Source: Deltaproteobacteria bacterium (lineage in GTDB: Bacteria; Desulfobacterota; Binatia; Binatales; Binataceae). Taken from it: 64,000 bases of DNA. Position 1 is the stretch's first letter; the number at the start of each line of letters is the position of its first letter. The DNA lies in assembly GCA_021780755.1 (NCBI GenBank), contig JAJXYF010000041.1:17936-81935 (forward strand). Direction: 5' to 3'. The position numbers and the translations under genes are program-made. Shown one piece after another: positions 46,587 to 55,496 of this stretch. Below the pieces are notes generated by a model that saw only the letters and a program-made list of their open reading frames with translations, did no database searches and was not told where the DNA came from.

Positions 46587-47180
46587 GTGATCTGGAGCGC
46601 GGGCGAATACGGGGTCTCAAGAGTGGCAAAATCGGGAGTTTCGTCTGAGGTCGAAGCGGGCGTGCCGCAGCGTCGGGCGGGCGACGCGCCGGGGCCGGCC
46701 ACGGTCCCCGTCGATTGGGACTCGGTCTCGCGCTTCAAGCAGCCCGAAGACAGCCTCGGCTATCTGCTCTGGCAGACCGCGCACGGATGGATGCGGCGGC
46801 TCAACAGCGAGTTGCTCGGAATGGGCCTGACGCATCTACAGATGATCGCGCTGGGCTCGACCGCGTGGCTGACCCGGATCAGCGGAGCGCCGTCGCAGGC
46901 GCGGCTGGCGAAATTTTGCGCGATGGATCCGATGTTGATTTCCAAGGTGGTGCGGACGCTCGAAAAGAAGCGGGCGATCGTGCGCTCGCCCGATCCGCGC
47001 GACACCCGCAGCAAGCTGCTTTCGGTGACCGATGAGGGCAATCGCATCATCTTGCGGTGCATCCCGGTGATCGAGCGCGCCTACGAACAATTCTTCGCGG
47101 CGGTCGGTGAGAGCGAGGCGCAGTTGCATGACACGTTGTTGCGGCTCTTTCGCAGCATGAAAGCGATCGAAGGCGAGTGA
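46587..47180 (+). CDS. MarR-family transcriptional regulator
   Basis: 197 residues. The winged helix is clear: LGMGLTHLQMIALGSTAWL, ARLAKFCAMDPMLISKVVRTLEKKRAI and RSPDPRDTRSKLLSVTDEG (the DPRD wing). The first ~55 residues are a poorly conserved extension; start is taken at the first GTG, but GTG at 46623 would give a more usual length. It overlaps the TauE/SafE gene by 4 bases, so it may control that exporter, and is divergent from MlaC. The ligand is unknown. Confidence 0.83.
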   Translation: MIWSAGEYGVSRVAKSGVSSEVEAGVPQRRAGDAPGPATVPVDWDSVSRFKQPEDSLGYLLWQTAHGWMRRLNSELLGMGLTHLQMIALGSTAWLTRISGAPSQARLAKFCAMDPMLISKVVRTLEKKRAIVRSPDPRDTRSKLLSVTDEGNRIILRCIPVIERAYEQFFAAVGESEAQLHDTLLRLFRSMKAIEGE

Positions 47181-47944
47181 CGGCGGCCGGCGCGGCGCCG
47201 CTCATCGGCGCGGCTGCCGCGTTCGCGGCGGCCTTCGTCAACGCGATCGCCGGCGGTGGCACGTTCATCGCGTTTCCCACGCTCAACGGTGTCCTCGGGA
47301 TGACCGAGAAGCTCGCCAATGCGACCTGCACGGTGGGTCTGTGGCCGGGCTACGCATCGTCGGTGGCCGCGGCGCGCAAGGACCTCGCGTCGATCCCGCG
47401 CGACGCGCTGACGCGGTTGATCGTGCTGAGCGTAATGGGCGGCGCGGTCGGCGGCGCGCTGCTGCTGCTGACGCCGGCCGGCATATTTAGCGCGGTGGTA
47501 CCGATCCTGCTCGGCGTCGGCACGATCCTCTTCGCGAGCGGGCCGCTGGTGAATCGCCGCTTCAATCCCGGTGCGTCGCAGGAGACGCCTCAGGGGGCCG
47601 CATTGCCGGTGATCTTTGCCGTAGCGATTTACAACGGCTATTTCGGCGCCGGCGGCGGCGTGCTGGTGATGGCGGGCCTGGCGGTCTGCGGTCTCCATGA
47701 CGCGCGTCGTGCGAACATCTTCAAGATGCTGGTGCAGGTGACCTCCAATGCCGCCGCGGTCGCGGTGCTGGCGTGGTCGGGAATCGAATGGCCGGTAGCG
47801 CTGGGCATGATGCCCGGCGCCATCGCCGGCGGCTGGTTTGGGATGCGTCTGGCCAACGTGATGCCCCGCGGTCTGCTGCGCGCGATCATCATTGCGTGCG
47901 GCGTCGTGCTCACGGTGGTGTACACCGTCAAGGCGTTGCGCTAA
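47177..47944 (+). CDS. TauE/SafE-family sulfite/anion exporter-like membrane protein
   Basis: 255 residues, about eight membrane helices in two repeats typical of the family: AFAAAFVNAIAGGGTFIAFPTL (given here as AFVNAIAGGGTFIAF) at the N terminus and the repeat IYNGYFGAGGGVLVMAGLAV in the second half, each with the Gly-rich turn. GTG start overlaps the MarR stop. Family members export sulfite, sulfoacetate or other small anions; the ion here is not predictable. Control by the upstream MarR is likely. Confidence 0.85.
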   Translation: MTAAGAAPLIGAAAAFAAAFVNAIAGGGTFIAFPTLNGVLGMTEKLANATCTVGLWPGYASSVAAARKDLASIPRDALTRLIVLSVMGGAVGGALLLLTPAGIFSAVVPILLGVGTILFASGPLVNRRFNPGASQETPQGAALPVIFAVAIYNGYFGAGGGVLVMAGLAVCGLHDARRANIFKMLVQVTSNAAAVAVLAWSGIEWPVALGMMPGAIAGGWFGMRLANVMPRGLLRAIIIACGVVLTVVYTVKALR

Positions 47945-48027
47945 TCGAGGCGCGCATTGTGGGAAGCGCCGCGGCTCTTCGCCGCTCGCGCGCGGTCGGC
48001 TATATTCTATGATTAAGGCATAGCTTA

Positions 48028-49560
48028 GTGATCCTCATTCTCGATTTCGGCAGTCAATACACCCAGCTCATTGCGCGGCGCGTGCGCGAGGCGCGGGTCT
48101 ATTGCGAGATCCATCCGTACAATCTCGCGCCGGAAAAAATCCGCAACTTGCATCCGCGCGGCATCATCCTTTCGGGCGGCCCGGCGAGCCTCTACGAGAG
48201 CGGCGCGCCCGATATCGCCGACGAGGTGTTGCACACCGGCAGCCCGGTGCTCGGCATCTGCTACGGCATGTACGTGATCGCGCAACACCTGGGTGCGCAC
48301 AGCGCCGGCTCGCAGGCGCGCGAGTACGGGCCCGCGACGCTCGTCATCGACGATCGCGATGCGCTGTTCGAGGGTCTCGACGGCCGCGAGCATCAGGTGT
48401 GGATGTCGCATGGCGATCGCGTCGAGCGCATCCCGGATGATCTCACGGCGATTGCGCACAGCGACAATTCGCCCTACGCGGCCGTGCGTTCGCGCGACGG
48501 CCTGATGCGCGGCATCCAGTTCCATCCCGAGGTCGTGCATACGCCATGCGGCACCCAGGTGCTGCGCAATTTCGTGCTCAAGATCTGCGGTGAGCCCGGC
48601 GACTGGACGATGGCCGGTTTCGTCGAAACCAAGCTCAAGGAAATCCGCGATCGCGTTGGCCCGGACGATCGCGTGATCATGGGCCTGTCGGGCGGAGTCG
48701 ATTCGTCGGTCGCGGCGGCCTTGATTCATCGCGCGATCGGCGACCGCCTGACCTGCGTCTTCGTCGATAACGGCCTGCTGCGCGCGGGCGAACGCGAGCG
48801 CATGGAGGCGACATTTGCCGCGCGCCTCGGCATCCCGCTGCGCATCGCGGACGCGACCGATCTCTTTCTCGAGCGCCTCGCCGGCGTGATCGATCCCGAG
48901 CAAAAGCGCCGCGTCATTGGTCACACCTTCATCGACGTGTTCGAGCAGGAGGCGACCGCAATCGGCGGCGCGCGCTTTCTTGGCCAGGGCACGCTTTATC
49001 CCGACGTTATCGAATCGGTTTCGTTCAAGGGGCCGTCGGCGGTGATCAAGAGTCATCACAATGTCGGTGGATTGCCCGAACGGATGCGCCTCGAACTGGT
49101 CGAACCACTGCGCGAGCTTTTCAAGGACGAAGTCCGCGAGGTAGGCCGCGAACTGGGCCTGACGGCGGAGATCGTCGATCGCGAGCCTTTTCCGGGGCCC
49201 GGCCTCGCGGTGCGCATCGTCGGCGAGGTCACGCGCGATCGGCTCGATCTCCTGCGCCGAGCTGATTCTGTAGTAATCGACGAGGTCGCGCGCGCCGGAC
49301 TCGGCAAGCGCTTGTGGCAGGCCTTCGCCGTGCTGCTGCCGCTCAAGACCGTCGGCGTGATGGGCGACGGGCGCAGCTACGAGAGCGCGATCGCGATTCG
49401 CGCGGTCGAATCGCAGGACGGCATGACGGCGGATTGGGCGCGGCTCGACCCGGCGTTCCTCGCGCGCCTCTCGAGCCGCATCACCAACGAGACCCGCGGT
49501 GTCAATCGCGTGGTTTACGACATCACCTCCAAGCCGCCCGCGACGATTGAGTGGGAATAA
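48028..49560 (+). CDS. guaA: GMP synthase (glutamine-hydrolysing) GuaA
   Basis: Converts XMP to GMP with glutamine nitrogen. 510 residues: GATase class I domain (1-190), ATP-pyrophosphatase (195-385) with P-loop MGLSGGVDSSVAAAL, and dimerisation domain with EPFPGPGLAVRI. The nucleophile Cys is in GICYGMYVIAQ and the His/Glu pair in QFHPEVVHT. The residue that is nearly always Gln after CxGx is Tyr here. GTG start fits the family N terminus (ILILDFGSQYTQLIARRVRE). gltX follows after 4 bases. Confidence 0.95.
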   Translation: MILILDFGSQYTQLIARRVREARVYCEIHPYNLAPEKIRNLHPRGIILSGGPASLYESGAPDIADEVLHTGSPVLGICYGMYVIAQHLGAHSAGSQAREYGPATLVIDDRDALFEGLDGREHQVWMSHGDRVERIPDDLTAIAHSDNSPYAAVRSRDGLMRGIQFHPEVVHTPCGTQVLRNFVLKICGEPGDWTMAGFVETKLKEIRDRVGPDDRVIMGLSGGVDSSVAAALIHRAIGDRLTCVFVDNGLLRAGERERMEATFAARLGIPLRIADATDLFLERLAGVIDPEQKRRVIGHTFIDVFEQEATAIGGARFLGQGTLYPDVIESVSFKGPSAVIKSHHNVGGLPERMRLELVEPLRELFKDEVREVGRELGLTAEIVDREPFPGPGLAVRIVGEVTRDRLDLLRRADSVVIDEVARAGLGKRLWQAFAVLLPLKTVGVMGDGRSYESAIAIRAVESQDGMTADWARLDPAFLARLSSRITNETRGVNRVVYDITSKPPATIEWE

Positions 49561-49564
49561 TATC

Positions 49565-51019
49565 GTGACGGTTCGCACACGCTACGCGCCGAGTCCGACC
49601 GGCGCGCTTCATATCGGCAACGTCCGTTCGGGACTGTTCGCCTACCTCTTCGCGCGCCACAATCACGGCGCGTTCATCCTGCGCATCGACGATACCGACG
49701 AGTTGCGTTCCACGGCGGAGTCGCTCGAGGAGATTCTCGAGAGCCTTCGCTGGCTCGGCGTCGAATGGGACGAGGGGCCGCCCGATCGCAAATACTTCCA
49801 GTCGAGCCGCTTCGATCGTTATCGCGAGGGCGCGCTGAAATTGCTGCGCGAAGCCAAAGCGTATCCGTGCTATTGCAGTGCGGAAGAACTCGACGCGATG
49901 CGCAAGGCGGCCGAGCGCGAACATCGCAAGCCCGGCTACGACGGCCGCTGCCGCGATCGCACGGCGCTCGCTGACCTGCAAACAGTAGAGCTTCCCGATA
50001 AAAAGGCGGGGCGCAACTATACCATCCGCTTCCGCTCGCCGCGGGAGGGCGCGACGGTGGTTGACGATCTGATCAAGGGCCCGGCGGTGTTTGAGAATAC
50101 CGAACTCGACGACCTCATCATTTTTCGCTCCGACGGCGTGCCGACCTACAACTTCGCGACCGTGCTCGACGACTTCGACTTCGGCATCACGCACGTGGTG
50201 CGCGGCGACGACCATCTGCCCAACACGCCGCGCCAGATGCAGATCTTCTATGCGCTCGGGCTCACGCCGCCGGCCTACGCGCATCTGCCGATGGTGATGG
50301 GGGCGGACGGGCAGAAGCTCTCGAAGCGCCACGGCGCCACTTCGGTCTTCGCGTATCGCGACCTCGGCTATTTTCCCGAGGCGCTGCTCAACTACCTGGT
50401 GCGCCTCGGATGGTCGCACGGCGACCAGGAGATTTTCTCGCTGTCGGAGATGTTCGAGTATTTCGACTTCGCCAGTTGCGGCAAGTCGGCCGGCATCTTC
50501 AACGCCGAGAAGCTGCTGTGGATCAACTTCCATTACATGAAGGAGCTGCCGGTCGAACGCATCGCGCGCGACGTGAAGCCCTTCATCGCAAAAAAGGGCT
50601 GGACGATTCCGGGCGACGACGCGTGGCTCGAACAGATGATCGCGACCTTGCGCGAGCGGGCCAAGACCTTGGTTGAATTGGTCGAATTCGCGAGCTTCTA
50701 TCTGAACGACGAGATTACGATCGATCCGAAGGCGGCGGCGAAATTCCTCAAGCCCGAAATCGCCGAGGCGCTCGGCGCGGTGGCCGCTGAGCTCGATGCG
50801 CTCGGCGACGATTTCAGCGAGGCCGCGATTCAGGCCGCGTTCGAGCGGGTGCTCGCGCGGTTCAATCTGAAGCTCGGGCAACTCGCGCAGCCGGTGCGGG
50901 TGGCGCTGACCGGCGGCACCGTCAGCCCCGGCATTTACGAAGTGATAGCGGTGCTCGGCCGCGCGCGGACGGTCGCGCGCCTGCGCGCCGCGATCACGCT
51001 CGCCACCGGCGGCACCTGA
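49565..51019 (+). CDS. gltX: Glutamyl-tRNA synthetase GltX
   Basis: Charges tRNA-Glu. 484 residues from the GTG at 49565, giving the expected N terminus TVRTRYAPSPTGALHIGN, whose HIGN is the HIGH motif; the KMSKS equivalent is KLSKRHGATSV. The frame runs back into guaA but upstream is shadow. C-terminal anticodon-binding domain has helical repeats (FLKPEIAEALGAVAAELD). It follows guaA by 4 bases in an operon of housekeeping genes. Whether it also charges tRNA-Gln cannot be told. Confidence 0.94.
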   Translation: MTVRTRYAPSPTGALHIGNVRSGLFAYLFARHNHGAFILRIDDTDELRSTAESLEEILESLRWLGVEWDEGPPDRKYFQSSRFDRYREGALKLLREAKAYPCYCSAEELDAMRKAAEREHRKPGYDGRCRDRTALADLQTVELPDKKAGRNYTIRFRSPREGATVVDDLIKGPAVFENTELDDLIIFRSDGVPTYNFATVLDDFDFGITHVVRGDDHLPNTPRQMQIFYALGLTPPAYAHLPMVMGADGQKLSKRHGATSVFAYRDLGYFPEALLNYLVRLGWSHGDQEIFSLSEMFEYFDFASCGKSAGIFNAEKLLWINFHYMKELPVERIARDVKPFIAKKGWTIPGDDAWLEQMIATLRERAKTLVELVEFASFYLNDEITIDPKAAAKFLKPEIAEALGAVAAELDALGDDFSEAAIQAAFERVLARFNLKLGQLAQPVRVALTGGTVSPGIYEVIAVLGRARTVARLRAAITLATGGT

Positions 51020-51062
51020 TCGTTCTCCTAAGCGGGAGTTCAGCATCAAAATCGCAGTCCTT

Positions 51063-51238
51063 GCGGTGCGCCGACTGGCGCCACGACGAGGTCCCATCGA
51101 CTGACGTCCAGTCCCGAACGGAATGAGCGGATTAGGCACGTCTGAGTACTTCCAGTTGGGTTCGTTTTGTAAAAAAAAGTTTGTGAGATCCGGGCCATTT
51201 CGGAGGGCATGAATGACTACTACGCAGAGCAGCATCAC
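51063..51238 (+). repeat. Degenerate duplication, unit 1
   Basis: Begins with the exact 19-base block shared with unit 2, followed by lower similarity over about 175 bases. Neither unit encodes a recognisable protein; they could be decayed copies of one element or a pair of structured leaders. Confidence 0.45.
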
Positions 51239-51300
51239 ATAACTAATAGGAGTGCAGATCGGCCGATCGTGGCGGATCGCCCTGGCGCGCTCAGTTGCGG

Positions 51301-51467
51301 GCGGTGCGCCGACTGGCGCGACCGCGAAGCGTGAACGGCGAAGGTCAGGTGAGGATTACGCACGAATTACGGCTCTCGGTCGATTTCGTTCGGGTTGAAG
51401 AAGGTTTTTACAGACTAAGGCCATGCCGGGGATGGGGCGTCTGCTACATAAAGAAGCATAGCGTGAC
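51301..51467 (+). repeat. Degenerate duplication, unit 2
   Basis: Shares its first 19 bases exactly with unit 1 at 51063 and then words in the same order up to AGAAGCATAGCG. See unit 1. Confidence 0.45.
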
Positions 51468-51664
51468 TTCTGGTATTAGTATATCGGCCTCACGCGGCGG
51501 GTCGGCCGGGCGCTCGGGGCTGCGGCGAAGGGTTGCGGAGTTTACCCTGAGTACTCCAATGGGCTCAGGGTGACAGAATGAGCGTTGTGCAGAGGTTAGT
51601 TAACCGCGCCATCATTGTTAATCCGCGTGCGGTACTATGGCTGACAATTATCACCTTTATTTAC

Positions 51665-51692
51665 TTGACATCAGCTTGAGATGATTTAATAT
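51665..51692 (+). promoter_or_regulatory. Sigma-70-type promoter for secreted protein gene
   Basis: TTGACA (51665-51670) and TAATAT (51687-51692) are 16 bases apart in AT-rich sequence, about 118 bases before the start codon. The -35 is a perfect match and the -10 matches four of six positions. Confidence 0.55.
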
Positions 51693-51810
51693 GGCGTGCC
51701 TTGCGGAAAGGTAATTCACCGTGTTTCAGCGCTGTCTCACGCGCTCCGCCGCTCTGGAAGCAACAAGGTTTAGTTTTTGATCAAGCGACTACAGAATTTG
51801 AGGAGATTTA

Positions 51811-52272
51811 ATGAAACGGAATTTCGCGATCGTTGTGATGGTGGCCGCGTTGGCGCTGCTGTCCTTGCGTGCTTTTGCCGCGACTGTGTTCAACGGAAGC
51901 ATCCCGATCTCGGCGACCGTTCAGAATCCGTGCAACGGTGAGACGGTGACCTTCTCCGGCACCGCGCATGAACTTCTCAACGAGACGTTCGACAATAGCG
52001 GCGGCTCTCATCTCAGCGCCAACATAAACATTCACCTGGCCGGGACCGGCTCGCCCAGCGGAGATGCCTACGTCGGAAACGCGGAAGAGAGCCTCAACGA
52101 GAACTTCAACTCGGGTGGCACGATCACGGCCACGCACCCGATTTCCGAGGAGATTATCTCGCAGGGGAGTGCCCCGAACTTCCTCCTCAAGGGGCTGATG
52201 CACATCACCGTAAATCCGGACGGGACAGTCACCTCGTTCGTCGACACTTTCACCACCGAGTGCAAGGGTTGA
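51811..52272 (+). CDS. Small secreted protein, unknown function
   Basis: 153 residues. GAGGAG ribosome-binding site 5 bases before the ATG, a clear signal peptide (MKRNFAIVVMVAALALLSL, cleavage after AFA near residue 23) and a Thr/Ser/Asn-rich beta-type mature part with two cysteines (QNPCNG and TECKG) that could form a disulfide linking the ends. No family is recognised. Its own promoter and terminator make it a single-gene transcription unit. Confidence 0.7.
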   Translation: MKRNFAIVVMVAALALLSLRAFAATVFNGSIPISATVQNPCNGETVTFSGTAHELLNETFDNSGGSHLSANINIHLAGTGSPSGDAYVGNAEESLNENFNSGGTITATHPISEEIISQGSAPNFLLKGLMHITVNPDGTVTSFVDTFTTECKG

Positions 52273-52310
52273 GCACGATAGCCTGAACGTTGCATCAACG
52301 TGTCAGTGAG

Positions 52311-52345
52311 GGGGGCGGACTCAAAGGTCCGCTCCCTTTGCTTGT
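52311..52345 (+). terminator. Rho-independent terminator after secreted protein gene
   Basis: Stem GGGGGCGGAC / GTCCGCTCCC (10 bp, one G-T pair) with loop TCAAAG, followed by TTTGCTTGT, 38 bases after the stop codon. Confidence 0.75.
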
Positions 52346-52453
52346 CCCTCAATGTAACGTTACACCGGTGAGCGGGTTGCCTCGCGCACGAGACTACTTC
52401 GCCAGATTGTCCTCGTGAATCCCGCTTAGAGGTTAGGCGGTTAAGCCCGCTTT

Positions 52454-54061
52454 TCAATGGGCGGCGGCGCCGCCACCGCCGACCGGTTTCTTGAGGAAGA
52501 TGAAGATCGGGATGCAGAGCACTGCCAGGATCGCGAGCGCGCGATAGATATCGTTGAAGGCGAGCAGCGACGCCTGCACCTGCACGGTCTGATAGACCAT
52601 CCCGAGGCCCTGCTTCTGGTTGGTGGCAAGTTCGCGGGCGAAGTTGAAGCCCGCGCCCCCCGGCATCCGGGAGCCGCGGGCACTCATGCGCCAAGCGTCA
52701 AACACCGAAAAGTGCTGCACCAGGTAGGTCTGATGAATCTGCTCGCGGCTGTTGAGCATATTGGTCACGATCGAGATACCAATCGCCGAGCCGGTATTGC
52801 GCATCATGTTGTAGAGGCTCGCCGCATAGCCCATCCGCTCCTTGCTCACGCAGGAGAGCGTGGTGGCCGAGAGTGTGGGGAAGATGAAACCGCTGCCGGC
52901 GCCCGAGAGGATGATGGGCACCGCGAGGGCCCACGTGCCGACCTGCAAATCCCAGTGACCCATCATCCAGGTGGAGTATGCGACCACCGCGAAGCCCACT
53001 CCGACCAGCGGGCGCATGTCGAAGCCGCGGCGCGAGAGCTGCCCGACCAGCAGCATCGAGACCAGTGTGCCGGCGCCGCGCGGCGCCACCGCGACGCCCG
53101 CGCGCCAGGCCGTGTAACCCATCAGGTTTTGCATGAACAGCGGGTTGAGCAGGTTGGTGCCGTACAGGATCAGGACCATCGCCATGATCGCCATCACGGC
53201 GACATCGAAGACCGGGATTTTGAGGATGGTGAGATCGAGAATCGGGTCGGGAAAATGCGTCTCATGCCAGACCATCAGAACGACGGCGGCAATCGATCCG
53301 GCGGTGAAGTAGCAGACCCATGGCGCGTTGAACCAATCGGCGCGCTGTCCGCGGTCGAGCACGATTTGCAGCAGGCCGAGCCCGAGCGTCAGGTAGATGA
53401 TGCCGAGGTAATCGACCGGGCGCTTGGTCGCCCGCTTGACGCGCAGATAGACGGGGTCGTGGACGAACCAATAGACCATCATCGCCGCGAGGCCGCCGAT
53501 CGGCAGGTTGATATAGAAGTTCCAACGCCAGTTCCAGTTGTCGGTGATCCAGCCGCCCAGCGTGGGTCCGAGCACCGGCGCCGCCATCAGGCCGACGCCC
53601 CACATCGCCATCGCGAGCCCCTGCTCGGCGGGCGGAAAGGTCTCCATCAGGATGGCCTGGGAGGACGGGATCATCGCGGCGCCGGCCGCCCCCTGGAGCA
53701 GCCGGAAAAGCACCATCTGGTTGAGCGTCTGCGCGGCGCCGCAGAGTCCCGAGGCGAAGACGAACACGACCACCGAGACCATGAAGTAGCGCTTGCGGCC
53801 GAAGCGCGACGAGATCCATCCGGTCAGCGGAATCATGATCCCGTTGGCGACCAGGTAGCTGGTCAGCACCCAGGTGATTTCGTCAACGCTGGCCGAGAAG
53901 CTACCTTGCATGTGCGGCAGTGCGACGTTGACGATGGAGGTATCGAGGACCTCAAGCGTCGCCCCGAGCATCACGGCGAGCGCGACCAGCCACTTGTGCG
54001 ACTCCACGCGCTGCGCCTGCTCGTGCGGCGGCGGTGACGTCATCTTTGGTGCTGTTGCCAT
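52454..54061 (-). CDS. DHA2-family (EmrB/QacA) MFS drug exporter
   Basis: 535 residues from the ATG at 54061 (another ATG 42 bases upstream). The DHA2 signature is at the start of the membrane part: LGATLEVLDTSIVNVALPHMQ; then TSYLVANGIMIPLTGWISSRFGRKR (motif A, given here only in part) and GVGLMAAPVLGPTLGGWI (motif C of antiporters). About 14 membrane helices. Drug:H+ exporters of this type usually work with an EmrA-type adaptor and outer-membrane channel, neither of which is adjacent, nor is a TetR/MarR regulator. Confidence 0.9.
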   Translation of the reverse strand: MATAPKMTSPPPHEQAQRVESHKWLVALAVMLGATLEVLDTSIVNVALPHMQGSFSASVDEITWVLTSYLVANGIMIPLTGWISSRFGRKRYFMVSVVVFVFASGLCGAAQTLNQMVLFRLLQGAAGAAMIPSSQAILMETFPPAEQGLAMAMWGVGLMAAPVLGPTLGGWITDNWNWRWNFYINLPIGGLAAMMVYWFVHDPVYLRVKRATKRPVDYLGIIYLTLGLGLLQIVLDRGQRADWFNAPWVCYFTAGSIAAVVLMVWHETHFPDPILDLTILKIPVFDVAVMAIMAMVLILYGTNLLNPLFMQNLMGYTAWRAGVAVAPRGAGTLVSMLLVGQLSRRGFDMRPLVGVGFAVVAYSTWMMGHWDLQVGTWALAVPIILSGAGSGFIFPTLSATTLSCVSKERMGYAASLYNMMRNTGSAIGISIVTNMLNSREQIHQTYLVQHFSVFDAWRMSARGSRMPGGAGFNFARELATNQKQGLGMVYQTVQVQASLLAFNDIYRALAILAVLCIPIFIFLKKPVGGGGAAAH

Positions 54062-54422
54062 TCGTGGGAAGACGCAGCGAAAACTATGCCATAGGACCGG
54101 CATAGACGTGGAATGGCTAATAGCTCACGTAACCATTCATAAGAATCGATAATCGACGATCGAGAGCCGGAGACCTTCGCAAATTGCAAAGCGTCTCGAC
54201 CAAATAGTCCAATTCCGTTTATTGCCGCGAAGGTCCCAGCAAAGAATTACGCTGAACCCGCGATGGACTCAACCGCGATAATGGCTTGGTGTTTGATCCA
54301 TCGTGACGATAACCGGCTGCGATGCCCGGAGGGAGAATCGGTGAAATTTTGTGAAGTTTCAGTTGTGAGAGAGCGATGGTTATGCGTTTCTCACGCGGGA
54401 ACACCACCGTGATCTCCGCAGG
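54062..54422. other. Gap between DHA2 exporter and zinc-ribbon gene
   Basis: 361 bases. Mostly featureless; it holds one short Cys-rich plus-strand frame (54263-54412, listed separately). A 10-base match to the arm of the dispersed hairpin (GAAGTTTCAG near 54353) is present without the rest of that element. Confidence 0.5.
54263..54412 (+). CDS. Possible 49-residue Cys-rich small protein
   Basis: ATG at 54263 opens a 49-codon frame with four Cys and two His (WCLIHRDDNRLRCPEG, KFCEVSVV, WLCVSHAG). An internal GTG at 54341 has a GGAGGGAG site upstream and would give 23 residues. The ATG itself has no ribosome-binding site. Metal binding is conceivable from the Cys/His spacing. Evidence is weak; it may be chance. 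Confidence 0.2.
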   Translation: MDSTAIMAWCLIHRDDNRLRCPEGESVKFCEVSVVRERWLCVSHAGTPP

Positions 54423-54644
54423 CTAGACGACGTGGGCGCCCTGCGGCATCTCGCGCCAGCACGGACCGCATAGCGCCCACTGCTCGTCCATCGCATCGAT
54501 GACGAGCACGCCCGCGATGACTTCGTCCTCGTTCTGACATCGCTGGCAGACCAGGGTCTTACCCTTTGAACGCACGGCGGCCGCCAGTGCCGCGACCTTT
54601 AAGGAGTCCTCGATCAACTCGATCTCGACGAGCGGAATGTTCAT
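54423..54644 (-). CDS. Small zinc-ribbon protein, unknown function
   Basis: 73 residues with two CxxC pairs, LVCQRCQNEDE and ALCGPCWREMP, 27 residues apart, which form a zinc ribbon. A GGGGG run lies just before the ATG. No known family is recognised; the N-terminal part (IPLVEIELIEDSLKVAALAAAVR) is helical. It stands alone on the minus strand. Confidence 0.6.
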   Translation of the reverse strand: MNIPLVEIELIEDSLKVAALAAAVRSKGKTLVCQRCQNEDEVIAGVLVIDAMDEQWALCGPCWREMPQGAHVV

Positions 54645-55016
54645 CGATCCCCCCGGGCAAATTGCACTGCCCTGATGGTGCTTGCGGACGATTTGCGCGT
54701 CTCCGTAATAGCGGCATGCTATAAGAGAGTCAAGTCATCTTTATTAGCTTTTTCAGGCCTTTATCTTGCTCACTGAAAGTGTGATGAAGTTGACTGGCAG
54801 TTAGCGGAGACGCGCGCGCGCGAGCGGCCGCGTGTGTCGGTCAAGGCGCCCGCTGAGACGCGCATAGAGATGTCAGCGGTGACGCTTCAGATCAGGCGAG
54901 AATCGAATTGGTTCGCGAACCAAAGCGCTTGACGGCGTTGGCTTTTCGAATCAACGAGGGGGGCGCGCCGCCGATCCGCGAGATCGGCCGCAAGGGCCGC
55001 GACCTCAGGTGAGTAT
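54645..55016. other. Gap between zinc-ribbon gene and DUF2141 gene
   Basis: 372 bases with no supported gene. It holds a 16-bp perfect palindrome TTGGTTCGCGAACCAA (54908-54923) and an alternating CG tract (about 54811-54823). The AT-rich part near 54715-54775 probably carries the promoter of the zinc-ribbon gene. Confidence 0.5.
54908..54923. promoter_or_regulatory. 16-bp perfect palindrome
   Basis: TTGGTTCGCGAACCAA is fully self-complementary, the form expected for a dimeric regulator site. It is downstream of the DUF2141 gene and far upstream of no clear promoter, so its role is open. Confidence 0.35.
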
Positions 55017-55496
55017 TCAGTAGCGGACGTGAACGAGAATCTCCGAGATGCCGCCGGTGAAGGAGAAACTCGCGGCGTCGAAGTTGGGCGCATGCCAATG
55101 GGTGGGCGCGTCGTTGGAAAACCCATAGCCCTCTTTCGGCATGCCGAGCCAATCGCGATTGAACTTGCCGTCGGAGTTTTCGTCATGGAAAAACACAACC
55201 GCGTAGGTGCCGGGCGCGATGGCGGTGAATCCGCAAAGGGCGATCTGGCCGATGATTGGGGCGGTCACCGTGGTGGCCATCTGGTCGTCGTTGGAAGGGA
55301 AATCTTCGGCCGAAGAGAAGAGAGTACAGCGGACGTCGCCCTTATTGCTGCGCAGGCCGACGACGCGCACGAGCAGGCGATTTTGAGCATTGCCAGTACC
55401 ACCGCCGACGGCGCGGGCAACGCGGACCTGCGCACCGATGGTGAGCGCCATCGCTATTACGGCAAGCCCGGCGCGGCGCAGCTTAACCGGAGGCAT
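55017..55496 (-). CDS. Secreted DUF2141 family protein
   Basis: 159 residues from the ATG at 55496; the frame extends upstream but the chosen start gives a signal peptide (KLRRAGLAVIAMALTIGA, cleavage near VARA). The mature part has the DUF2141 pattern: LLVRVVGLRSNKGDVRCTLFSS, given here in two pieces as LLVRVVGLRSNKG and DVRCTLFSS, then GTYAVVFFHDENSDGKFNRD and WLGMPKEGYGFSNDA. Function of the family is unknown; it is a small beta-rich extracytoplasmic domain. Confidence 0.83.
   Translation of the reverse strand: MPPVKLRRAGLAVIAMALTIGAQVRVARAVGGGTGNAQNRLLVRVVGLRSNKGDVRCTLFSSAEDFPSNDDQMATTVTAPIIGQIALCGFTAIAPGTYAVVFFHDENSDGKFNRDWLGMPKEGYGFSNDAPTHWHAPNFDAASFSFTGGISEILVHVRY

Larger units (their letters stand above)
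51020..51810. other. Long non-coding stretch with a degenerate duplication
   Basis: 791 bases without a supported gene. Two related segments (51063-51238 and 51301-51467) share an exact 19-base start, GCGGTGCGCCGACTGGCGC, then weaker words (TTCGTT, GGCCAT, CTAC, AGCAT). An ordinary repeat phrase (CTCAGGGTGACAGAATGAG, 51565-51583) follows. The last 200 bases are AT-rich with a promoter. Confidence 0.6.

Noticed and set aside
48025..49578. 517-codon minus-strand frame opposite guaA
   Set aside because: Antisense shadow of a highly conserved housekeeping gene.
52457..54037. 526-codon plus-strand frame opposite the DHA2 exporter
   Set aside because: Reads as Asp/His/Arg-rich antisense text; the minus strand has clear MFS motifs.
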